This document shows positions 54,756-64,000 of a stretch of 64,000 bases of DNA, one piece after another. The stretch lies in NCBI RefSeq assembly GCF_029852145.1, contig NC_079977.1:15633948-15697947 (forward strand). Direction: 5' to 3'. Below the pieces are notes generated by a model. It had not been told where the DNA came from. It worked only from the letters and a program-made list of their open reading frames with translations, and made no database searches. The translations under genes were made by a program, and so were the position numbers. This stretch comes from Microplitis mediator (lineage: Eukaryota > Arthropoda > Insecta > Hymenoptera > Braconidae). Position 1 is the stretch's first letter, and each line of letters opens with the position of its first letter.

Positions 54756-57499
54756 TGTTACGTCCCAGCCTGCTCATCAGATGGCTCTGCCAATTTTTAA
54801 ATCTTAAATAATAATAGACCAACCTGAGACCCGCCAAATCGATATGTTTAAATAACAGAATTATTAATAACAATATACACTGGTCACAGAAATTAAGGGA
54901 TAGAAAAAAAATCCGAAATTTTTAGGTGATTTTCAACATGCTGTAACACGGTGAAAAATAGTCGTATAAAAAATCTAAAAAAAGCAAATTGTAGCCTCAA
55001 GTTTCTAGTTTTCAGATCTGGACCTCAAAATTTTTTATCATGTACGGTTCCGGAGTAATCATGAGAAAACCAACGAAAAAAAAATTTCAAAATTTTTGCT
55101 GGTCTCTCAATACCTCTATGGGCGACAATAAATTTTTTTGAATAATCCGACTGTCTGACTTTTCTCGGAAATTTTATGCCCTTTAATTTGGTGGCCTTAA
55201 AAAGTCTCTACGACGATTTGGCGCCGAGTTATCATTGATCAAAGCAAAAAAGTCCATTTTGGCTTTGATAATCAATAACTCCGGATGTATTGGTCGTACA
55301 GAGAATGGAAGCAGGGTTTTGAAAACTGGAAAACATTCTCTATAAGGTAAAATTAGTGGCATTTGATAGAAAAATTTTTTTTAAAGCGATATTGTTTGGT
55401 AAAAAACAGGTCAAAATTCACAAATTCAAGGATATTCGGAAATCTTGCTATAACTTTGGATATGAAGGATGAACAAAGGATATCTTCGACTTTTTTTCAA
55501 CCTCAAAGTGTTCTGAAAAAACCCTAGAAATTCCAAATCGCTGCGATTTTTCTTTCTTAGTGCCCCGAAGCTTTAAATTTATCGATTTTGTCAAAAATCA
55601 CCATAATTGGTAGGTTCTCGGTTTTTGTTCATTTTTTCGATTTGAAAATGGTTTTTTTACCGATAATCTTCATTTCTTTGATCAAAAAGATCGATTATCG
55701 AAAAAAATTGAAAAAAAAAAAATTTTGAAAAAAATTTTTTTTATTTTCAAAATTTATTTTTTCAAAAATTTTTTTTTTTTCAAAATTTTTTTTTTTGTTG
55801 TATCTGCAATGATTTATCATTGTCAAAAAAAATTCCTAAAATTTTTTTTACCGCTGTAACTGCATCTGCTTCAAATGTCAACTTAACAAACATACCCTTT
55901 GGGTAACTCTAATGCCGGCGGTAAAAAAAATTTTAGGAATTGTTTTTGACAATGATAAATCATTGCAGATACAACAAAAAAAAAAATTTTGAAAAAAAAA
56001 AAATTTTTGAAAAAAAAAATTTTGAAAAAAAAAAAATTTTTTAGAAAAAATTTTTTTTTTTCAATTTTTTTCGATAATCGATCTTTTTGATCAAAGAAAT
56101 GAAGATTATCGGTAAAAAACCCATTTTCAAATCGAAAAAATGAACAAAAACCGAGAAACTACCAATTATGGTGATTTTTGACAAAATCGATAAATTTAAA
56201 GCTTCGGGGCACTAAGAAAGAAAAATCGTAGCGATTTGAAATTTTCAGGGTTTTTTCAGGACACTTTGAGGTTAAAAAAAAGTCGAAGATATCCTTTGTT
56301 CATCCTTTATATCCAAAGTTATAGCAAGATTTCCGAATATCCTTAAGTTTGTGAATTTTGACCTGTTTTTTACCAAACAATATTGCTTTAAAAAAAATTT
56401 TTCTATCAAATGCCACTAATTTTGTCTTATAGAGAATGTTTTTCAGTTTTCAAAACCCTGCTTCCATTCTCTGTACGACCAATACATCCGGAGTTATTGA
56501 TTATCAAAGCCAAAATGGACTTTTTTGCTTTGATCAATGATAACTCGGCGCCAAATCGTCGTAGAGACTTTTTGAGGCCACCAAATTAAAGGGCATAAAA
56601 TTTCCGAGAAAAGTCAGACAGTCGGATTATTCAAAAAAATTTATTGTCGCCCATAGAGGTATTGAAAGACCAGCAAAAATTTTGAAAATTTTTTTTTCGT
56701 TGGTTTTCTCATGATTACTCCGGAACCGTACATGATAAAAAATTTTGAGGACCGGATCTGAAAACTAGAAACTTGAGGCTACAATTTGCTTTTTTTAGAT
56801 TTTTTATACGACCATTTTTCACCGAGTTACAGCATGTTGAAAATCACCTAAAAATTTCGGATTTTTTTTCTATCCCTTAATTTCTGTGACCAGTGTATTT
56901 TCTTTATAATAAATATTAATAAGTATGCACTTAAAAATAGTCAAATAGATAAGATATTTTTAATGCATTAGAATATTTATTAATCATTGAAGATTTCTCT
57001 AAACGAATGTGAATGAATAAAAATAGATAAGAATAATTGAAAAAGTGAAAAAATTGAAAAACATCGTCCGATTGCTGACGCAACAGCATCCGCGTCGAAC
57101 GATGATAACGAAACTCCCTCTTTTTGGGAATAAGGCCCTAAAATCTCATCCCACTTTTCTCTAGGGTGTTGGCTCATGTAAAGATATAAAAAGCCGATGC
57201 CAGAAATTATAGTAGTGCGGATTAGAACACGCAAGTAAACTCGGTTTACTTAAATTATATTATTCTTTCGACACGGAGTTATTTTTCAAATAGTAATTGT
57301 AAAACTCAAGTGTAATTCCAACCAAATTCTATGACTATTCTATTTTATATGAATAAATCAAACATATTTATTCTTTAACTAACGACCAAGTTATTTCTAG
57401 CTTTCGAGAACTACCCCGTATCTTAAGATCTACAATCACGTCCAATTCAAATAATTCGTGCCAGCATATCACAAGCCGACAAGACTCCAGGACGTAACA
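54756..57499 (+). repeat. Gypsy-3 5' LTR, split by a 2-kb palindrome
   Basis: TGTTACGTCCCAGCCTGCTC at 54756 to ccaggacgtaaca at 57499. Without the palindrome (54878-56895) it is about 725 bases. Its start matches the minus-strand start of the gypsy-1 LTR. Confidence 0.8.
54878..56895. mobile_element. 2-kb near-perfect palindrome, TA-flanked, Tc1/mariner-like ends
   Basis: Ends CACTGGTCACAGAAATTAAG and complement, flanked on both sides by TA. The two ~980-base arms are almost perfectly complementary and flank a ~65-base loop around 55860-55920. No transposase is encoded. The end sequence and TA duplication suggest mobilisation by a Tc1/mariner-type transposase. RNA across it would form a ~1-kb duplex. 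Confidence 0.88.
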
Positions 57500-57517
57500 A
57501 CTATATATAATTAAAAT

Positions 57518-57540
57518 TGGTGGCAGCGACGGACTCAAAC
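57518..57540 (+). promoter_or_regulatory. Gypsy-3 primer binding site
   Basis: TGGTGGCAGCGACGG, 18 bases after the LTR end, separated by AT-rich spacer almost identical to that in gypsy-1. Compatible with a tRNA-Leu-like 3' end. Confidence 0.55.
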
Positions 57541-57995
57541 AGCCTCGAAGTAGCTTGGTGATTTTCAAACGAAGAATTCCAAAATCTGGAAAATTTTTTT
57601 CCGTAACTCAGAAAATTTTTCGTCACAGTGAGTAAATTTAAAAACAGAAAATTTTTTGTAATTAAACACAGATTTTTGAAGTAAAAATTTCGAAAATTTT
57701 TTTTTAATACGAGAATTAAATTGTGAAAATTTAAATTAAAATTCAAAATTAAATCGCGGAGTTTAAACAAAAGTAATTATCAAAAATTACAAACTAATAT
57801 CAAGAATTTAATAAAAAATAAATAATAAAGCTGAAGTAAATTTAAATAAATTTTTAACAAAATAAAAGTGAGAGTTTTAAAAACAAAATGAAAATCAAGA
57901 CACATCAAGAGATCATAAATATATAATAATAACAATGAATATTGAATATATTTTCTACGAGCACCATTCAATCATCAAGAAATTGGAAATTTTTT

Positions 57996-58924
57996 AACTT
58001 CCCGCTAAGAAAATTGAAAATTTTCAAAAATTCGGGAAGTTATCGGTTTCGGTCCGATTTGCAAAAACCGAATTTCTATCAGATTTTGACGTTTTGAGGT
58101 TCTAGGAAGCTATCCTGACTAACTTCACGATGATGTCCGAGTGTATGTATGTGTGTACGTACGTACGTACGTATGTATGTATGCAAATATTCATAACTCT
58201 TGAACGGATGAACTGATTTTGATCTTTGAGGTGTTATTCGACGCGGCTTGTTAATATCTTGAAGCCGTAAAAATTTGAACTTAATCGGTAGGGTGCGTTC
58301 AGAGATATTTAAAAAATAAAATTTTTTCAAAAATGTTTTATTTGGATAACTTTTAATTTGCTCGATGGATTGATCCCAAAATTTTATCAGCTCTAAAACT
58401 CTATAAGCCGCGTCGAATGCCGCCTCAACCATCAAAATCGGTTCATTCCAGAGAAACCGTTCCAGAGAAACCGTTGACGAAAGAATTTTAAAAAAATTTT
58501 ATTTTTAGTTTTTTTGAAATTGCTCAAAAACGGCTAAATAAATCAATTTTAAAATTTGATCAGCTTTAAAACTTGATAAAACACGTCGATTGCTGCCTCA
58601 ATCGTCTTAATCGGCCCATTCGTTTACGAGATATCGTTGATTAAAAAAATAGTGAAAAACGTTATTTTACGGATATCTACACAAAAATTGAATCTTTCGA
58701 TTTCAAAATCTAATCAGCTCTAGAACTTAATAAAACGCGTCGATTGCCGCCTTAACCATCAAAATCGGTTAATTCTTTCACGAGATATCGTGGGAGAAAG
58801 AAATGGTAAAAAATATTTTTTTAGAAAACAATGGCATACCAAAGTATTTTTGAGCTCGAAGAGCTCGAAAATGTATTCACAATAATGTTTTCGAGCTCAA
58901 CGAGCTCGAGAACAGCGGGAAGTT
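57996..58924. mobile_element. ~930-bp inverted-repeat element (AACTTCCCGCT ends) in gypsy-3 leader
   Basis: AACTTCCCGCT at 57996 and AGCGGGAAGTT at 58914-58924 are perfect inverted ends. The interior has a GTAC/GTAT microsatellite (58158-58182) and several imperfect ~150-base direct repeats with cgagatatcgt and atcaaaatcggtt. No transposase. The target duplication is unclear. Confidence 0.65.
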
Positions 58925-59177
58925 TTGGGGCTGGCCCGCAGGGTCAACTGATAGACCGATTTTTTTTACGGCGATTGGGCATATCGTCATTATCAACATC
59001 AATGAAAACTACGACAGCATTAGCAAAGAGATCAACGGCAGCGATAACAATGACAGCAGCGATTACGATCACCAGCGCACCAGCAGCTTATACCTGTCTA
59101 TTCAATTAAGTAGTAAGTCAATTATATTGTTGAACTTTTTTTTCCTCTGTCTTTTAAATATTTATATATAAATAAAA

Positions 59178-61569
59178 ATGAGAATCGAAAAAATGGAAAC
59201 CTCCCTTATGGAGACCCAGAACGAAGTAATAGCATTAAAAGCGCAAATCAAACAATTAATAGCATTAAAACAAGAAATAAAAAATAAATTTGAAGATAAT
59301 TGTCAAGCAGCCATTGCACATCAAATAAAATCACATTTCGAAACAAATCCACCCGTAAGTGCTTCACACCAAACGCCTCGAAACCTTAATTTAACATATA
59401 ATTTAATTGCAAATAATAAATTTGATTACAAGGTATTTTTAAAACTATACTAGAATTTGACGGTATAAATTACCCCATAGAATTATTCATACAGGCTTGC
59501 AAAGACTCGAAAGAATACCTCAGAGAAATAAACGAAGACGCGCTCGTTAGGATATTAAAATCTAAATGTAAAGGCGAACCTTTAATTAGAATAAGTGGGT
59601 AAAACGTAAAAACAATAGACGAATTTATTGTATTTTTAAACTTGAATTTTAGATTAAGCAAACAAGTTTCAGTTTGAGTGAGAAAATTTAATGATTTAGA
59701 ACAGAAATCGAATGAACGGGTAATGGACATTTACCATAGAGTAAATAAACATTTACAGGATACTTGCCGAGAAATCGCAGATACAGGCGGTAATAGTAAA
59801 GATGAAAACATAATTTTAGCTAAAGAAACAGCGGTACAAGCGTTTATCTCGGGTCTAGAACCAAGACTTGCTTTATCTATTGAAACGAAGTTGAGGTCCA
59901 CCCCCTCTAGTAGGGGTGAATCAACCGTCCTTTACCCATTTTAATTAAATGGGCCCGTGTCCTTTTTTGCCAGTAGGCTACTTATTTGGTAATTGATCCT
60001 GGTATTACCCGAGTCGTAGGGACCAGGCGGCCGTTTGGCCTTGAATTTATATATACCAAGTGCATATAAAGGATCGGAAGTCGTGGGGCAAAGTTATATA
60101 TGAGTAAAATATGAAAAGATGATGGACTACAGGTATTTGCATAGCAAGCCAAAAGAGTAATAAGCACAAGAGGTTGTAAAAGGTATAATAATAGTATTAT
60201 TATACTTACCTGTGAGTTGTTGATTCACTGGTATTGATAAATATGATAGATAATTAATTAAGACAATGGTGAGCTCAGTATCACAATTGTCTGGTACAGC
60301 TACAAGCAGGTATTGTAGAGGGGTATCGCGGCAGGTACGCGCTTCTGCAAGCAGGTATTGCAGGATAGGTCGCGGCAGGTACGCGCTTCTACAAGCAGGT
60401 ATTGTAGGAGAATATCGTGGCAGGTACACGCTTCCACAAGCAGGTATTGTGGGAAAGGAGTGCAACAGGTATGCACCTCTACAAGCAGGTATTGTAGGAA
60501 AAGGATGTAGCAGGTATACATCTCTACGGGGTTACCGACTTCTATAGGCAGGTACTATAGGCTAGGATAATGTGTATGCAGGCTTACACGAAAGAAATCA
60601 TAGTAGTTTATGATTGTATTATTATCTAAGGGAGTACTTAGATACTACCGGAAACTGAGTCGTAAACGGGTGATAAAAGTTAAAAGAAAAGAGTTAAAAT
60701 ATAAAACTGTATTTATTATAAATTCATAGTGAAAGTGAGTATAAGAAAAAGCTGAATCTGAGTAATAATTGGCGCGCAGGTCTTTTTATAGATTCACGTC
60801 GGTGCTTACGCGCCGACGTGGTGCGCATCCCTTCCATTTAAAACACAAATGGAGAGGGATTATGAAATAATAATAATAATCGATCAATATGTTGGCAGGT
60901 AAATCAGATAACATATGGTACATGAACTCGGTAACCGTCTATTATCATGGTATGATAATGAGGTATCGTCAACCTCGTTAAACTATACACAATGACAAAT
61001 TTACGGATCTTGGTATAGCCACTACTGCAGCAATTAAAGCAGAACAAAAATTACAACAGATGAAAAATATAAACAAACTTTTCAAACCAATTGATAACAG
61101 CCCAAATAAGAATTGTTTCGCGATCCAAGACTCCAATCCACATAATCCTATTAACCAGAATAATCATCGAATTCGAAACTTAAACCCATACCAACGATTT
61201 AATGAAAATTATAACAGAAACGGTCGCGAAATGTCGAAACAAATTAAGAATCAAAATCAAACTAATTCAAATAAATTTTGTAATTTTTGTAAAAGAAATA
61301 ATCATAATATTGACGAATGTAGGGTCTTGATGTATAAAAATAAAACTGAAGCGAGACCAAACCTAAATAAAAACATTTCAAAATGCAGCTATCGTAACAT
61401 GAACGGTCATTCAGTAAATAACTGTCTCAAAAAAATCTGCAACGAAGGAAAACGTGACGGTTTAAATTCAAAACCGAGTACAAGTACGGGAAACGATCAA
61501 GCGTTCCCTCGAGTCAGCGCCCCGATGGGAAACGTGGAAGGTCAGTGCCAAAATTTAAACAAAAATTGA
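59178..61569 (+). pseudogene. Gypsy-3 gag, interrupted
   Basis: The N-terminal part (59178-59453) parallels gypsy-1 gag (MRIEKMETSLMETQNEV versus MTIEQMEISLTETHNKV). A frameshift near 59450 and stops near 59600 and 59676 (TGA where gypsy-1 has Trp) break it. A 1.1-kb insertion sits at 59881-60982, and the C-terminal part (61060-61569) has the two zinc knuckles (CNFCKRNNHNIDEC and CSYRNMNGHSVNNC, the second with Cys to Arg). The frame matches gypsy-1 again directly after the insertion. Confidence 0.82.
59881..60982. mobile_element. 1.1-kb insertion flanked by CTAT, with internal tandem repeats
   Basis: Flanked by CTAT at 59877-59880 and 60983-60986, a 4-bp target duplication. Ends tgaaacgaagttgagg and cctcgttaaa are loosely inverted. 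At 60290-60560 a ~50-base unit (caagcaggtattgta plus cggcaggtacgcgcttct) repeats about five times. There is no coding capacity. It may be a solo LTR of another family, but it lacks a clear CA end. Confidence 0.65.
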
Positions 61570-61656
61570 GAATACCAACAGAAACTTATTCCGTGAGTGC
61601 CATATCAATTGATTATAAACCTACGTCGATTATGTTTAGATCTCAAGATATATTAT

Positions 61657-62656
61657 TGTTTTTTATCATAAAAAATACTTAAATCTAATAGGAATGTTTA
61701 AATAAATTCATGATAAATTTAATAAGAACGAAACTAATGTCTTATTAATGATTGTATAGTTTAATACACATTCGTTAGATTTTACAATACAAACAAAAGC
61801 AATTATAATGAAATTTGGATATAAACGTAAATTGTAAAAAATGTTAAAGTTAAACGAACAATAATTCTTAGTTGTTATGAGTCGAAGTATGAATACGGCT
61901 TAATTGGTACGGAGAGAACTTGGCGAGTCTCGACAAATGGTAATTTTAGATAATAGAGAATTCAAAAGAATCTCGACATATCGGATCAACTGATAGTTGA
62001 TAACTAACTGTTTCTTAACGAACGAACTTGAGTCTGAGTCCCCGGTCGTGACGTCAGTCCCCAAGGGTGGGTGGGAAAAAGGTCAGCTAGGGGTGTCTTC
62101 GGAAAATTTGGACATCTGATTGGCAAGCGGATAATAGACAGGAGGGGCAGATAGGCGAAGGAAGAAGGATAGAACGAACGAGAGAAACGAAGGAAAGACC
62201 AATAAGGAAAAGAAAAGAATAGAAATCTCGGAGTACTGTACGACGGTAAAACAATACAAGAAACACATGGGCTTGAGGAAGGCATGGGAAAGAATTTTAG
62301 GATCGAAGGAGTAATAAACTAATTTAGTTCAGCTGGCGAGATAGTGGTAAAAATGGATATTTTTTGGAGACTTAGGACTGAACCCTTGAGGATTAAGTCA
62401 TAAATTATTAGTCTGTTTAAGTTTTTTGTTACTATCCGTACTTCGACATACGACAATTGGGATTTTATTTTAAATTTAGAAAGCAAATATTGGATTTATG
62501 ATAAATATTATTAAAAGGCACAAATATTTAAGCGAAGTTCGCCGAGAGAGTAAAATTTAAACATTTTAAAATTCTCAAGGGCTTTAGCAACACAAAAATA
62601 CGTATAATAAAATATAATAATAAAAAAAACTACATTTATAATCACATGAGCAAACA
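61657..62656. mobile_element. Solo LTR of a BEL/Pao element
   Basis: 1000 bases from TGTTTTTTATC to GCAAACA, flanked by a perfect 5-bp duplication ATTAT (61652-61656 and 62657-62661). It shares its start, end type and internal aatttagttcagctgg with the 887-base BEL LTRs, but is diverged, so it comes from a related family. It lies in gypsy-3 just upstream of the protease active site. Confidence 0.8.
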
Positions 62657-62662
62657 ATTATC

Positions 62663-63431
62663 TAGTTACGAAAAAATTTTAGTAGACACCGGATGTTCTT
62701 TAAATTTAATAAAACACAGGTAAGGAAAATATGAAAAATTAATCGATGAATCATATTGTTACAAATTAAACAGTGTCTCCGAAGCTATCACTTTAGGTAG
62801 GATAAGAATACAAATTTATAATAAAGATACTTATTTCCATGTAATACCAGATGAATTTCCTTTGGCCTATGCGGGCATACTCGGCATGGAATTATTAAGA
62901 GAACACGGCAGAATCATTAACTCAGTAGAAAATACTATAACCTTTAAATATTTAAATAATCTACAAATATCATTAATAAAAGGATAATATTTTGTTTTAA
63001 AAGCTCGAACGAAAACAGCAATGTTTGTTCGAGTCGATAGTAAACTTAAAGAAGGCTACGCATCTCGAGTAGAATTTGAAAACAGTATTTACGAGGGTGA
63101 AGCTGTAGTAAGTAATAATAACGGTATCGCTCATTTATACGCAATTAATACTTTCGATGAGGATAAAGTTAAAGTACCCGTAATTCCTCTGTACCCTTTC
63201 GGGACAAGCGAAGACGAGGATACTGGCTTGACGCAAGACGACACGGATACATACGATGATAGTACTCGGACGCGGGGAAATCGTACTGAAGAAGTGCTCA
63301 AACTCTTACGTTTAGAACATTTGAATGAGAAAGAGCGTATAGCAATAGTTTCTCTTGTAGGGAAATACGCTGACCTATTCCACATTCCGGGAAAACCACT
63401 GCGCGCTACAGAGACAGCGACCCATACTATA
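62663..63431 (+). pseudogene. Gypsy-3 protease and start of RT region
   Basis: The frame reads ILVDTGCSLNLI (protease active site) at about 62680 and ILGMELLREHG near 62880. It then continues from CGA at 63004 through the segment homologous to gypsy-1 41629-41220 (MFVRVDSKLKEGYASRVEF). Stops occur near 62725 and 62985. It is cut at 63431 by another element; the last codons of the open frame beyond that (to 63467) are foreign. Confidence 0.8.
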
Positions 63432-64000
63432 CCTGGGGCATTCCATGCCAAATCACCGAGGTTTTGACCCGACCCCCTTCGATTTCGCTGAAGCTTTTTT
63501 ATCATTTTTTATCCTACCAAAGACATTTTTCTGGATTTTTTCAGATTTTTTTATCCACCCCAAAAAAAGTTACGAATTTTTGGAAAAAACCGCTCTTTTT
63601 TTTTGAAATTGCTATAACTTTCTCAAAAATTAATCTTTCGGCACTTTTTTTTTTTAAATTTGTGTTTTTAAATTTAGTTTTCAGAAAAAAATAGAAAAAA
63701 TTTTTCGGAAGTCACGATATATGAAATATTTTAGTTTTTTCAATAAAACCGTTATTTTTTCGAAGTCCGAAACCTTCGATTCCCAATTTTTTTGTCTCAA
63801 AAAAAACTTCAACTAAAACTTCAAAAAAAATACTAAAACTAAGAACAAATATTAAAAAAAAATATTATAAAAAAAGTGAAAAAAAAAAGAAAAAAATCTT
63901 AAATAGCTTAATTATAAAAAAAAGTAATAAAAACAGTCTTTTTAAATCCAACGGCTTCATGAGCCGCCATTTATTTAATTCAGATTATAATTTTTTTTGT
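63432..64000. mobile_element. Unidentified element inserted in gypsy-3, runs off the window
   Basis: Gypsy-1 continues past catactata without interruption, so the block starting cctggggcattccatgccaa at 63432 is an insertion, probably at a TA. The body is T-rich then A-rich, resembling one arm of the other foldbacks. The second copy of the ccgccatttattt stem-loop is at 63935-63985. Confidence 0.6.

Larger units (their letters stand above)
54756..64000 (+). mobile_element. Gypsy-3: Ty3/gypsy copy in plus orientation, multiply interrupted, runs off the window
   Basis: The 5' LTR (54756-57499), primer site, gag and the protease/RT start are present. Five insertions are listed separately. Gag and protease proteins are clearly the same family as gypsy-1. 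RT, RNase H, integrase and the 3' LTR are not in the window. Confidence 0.85.

Noticed and set aside
60127..60547. Frames with repeated Tyr/Leu/Val-Glu-Ala-rich peptides on both strands
   Set aside because: They translate the ~50-bp tandem repeat of the CTAT-flanked insertion in several frames at once.

Overview
This is AT-rich animal nuclear DNA, most probably from an insect. A parasitoid wasp or other hymenopteran is my guess, but the order is not proven by the sequence. The signs are spliced genes with GT-AG introns, an insect-type transferrin, TATA/TCAGT promoter architecture, and a dense load of arthropod mobile elements: Polinton-type polymerase and integrase, BEL/Pao, Ty3/gypsy, foldback elements and an endogenous chuvirus-like glycoprotein. 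There are no bacterial operons, no rRNA and no CRISPR array.

Left third (1-20.2 kb). Tandem repeats and an LTR-like fragment (1-1.8 kb) precede a decayed protein-primed type B DNA polymerase (3000-6764, +) with a recognisable TATA-Inr promoter. Tail-to-tail with it is a chromodomain integrase fragment (6836-7714, -); together they are a relic of a Polinton/Maverick-like element. Next come a foldback repeat (9233-9734), a ~180-bp tandem repeat and a truncated transferrin-2-like pseudogene with intact splice sites (11597-14739, +). A broken chuvirus-type glycoprotein follows (14922-16870, +), then an uncharacterised three-exon gene on the minus strand (17612-18392) and a near-perfect 1-kb palindrome (19231-20239).

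Middle (21-45 kb). A ~37-bp minisatellite with higher-order structure holds two tRNA-like repeats and a small MITE. An 11.1-kb gypsy element (gypsy-1, minus, LTRs at 26582-27405 and 44192-45084) sits inside this satellite. A young 7.4-kb BEL/Pao element (27790-35158, minus) is nested in gypsy-1; its two 887-bp LTRs appear identical and it has a CATTG target duplication. Its gag and pol share one frame and are separated only by TGA-CTA.

Right third (45-64 kb). A second relative of the gypsy family (gypsy-2, minus) begins at the satellite edge. It is split by a 3-kb inverted-repeat element and then by a third gypsy copy (gypsy-3, plus). Gypsy-3 itself carries a 2-kb palindrome in its LTR, a ~930-bp inverted-repeat element, a 1.1-kb insertion, a solo BEL LTR and a further element running off the window. 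The nesting gives a relative order of insertion.

A recurring theme is decay by C-to-T changes. Many breaks in the polymerase, transferrin and gypsy-1 frames are TGA or TAA/TAG where an Arg (CGA) or Gln (CAA/CAG) codon is expected. In one case the gypsy-3 copy still has CGA. The only apparently intact host gene is the three-exon minus-strand gene. The only apparently near-functional mobile element is the BEL copy.
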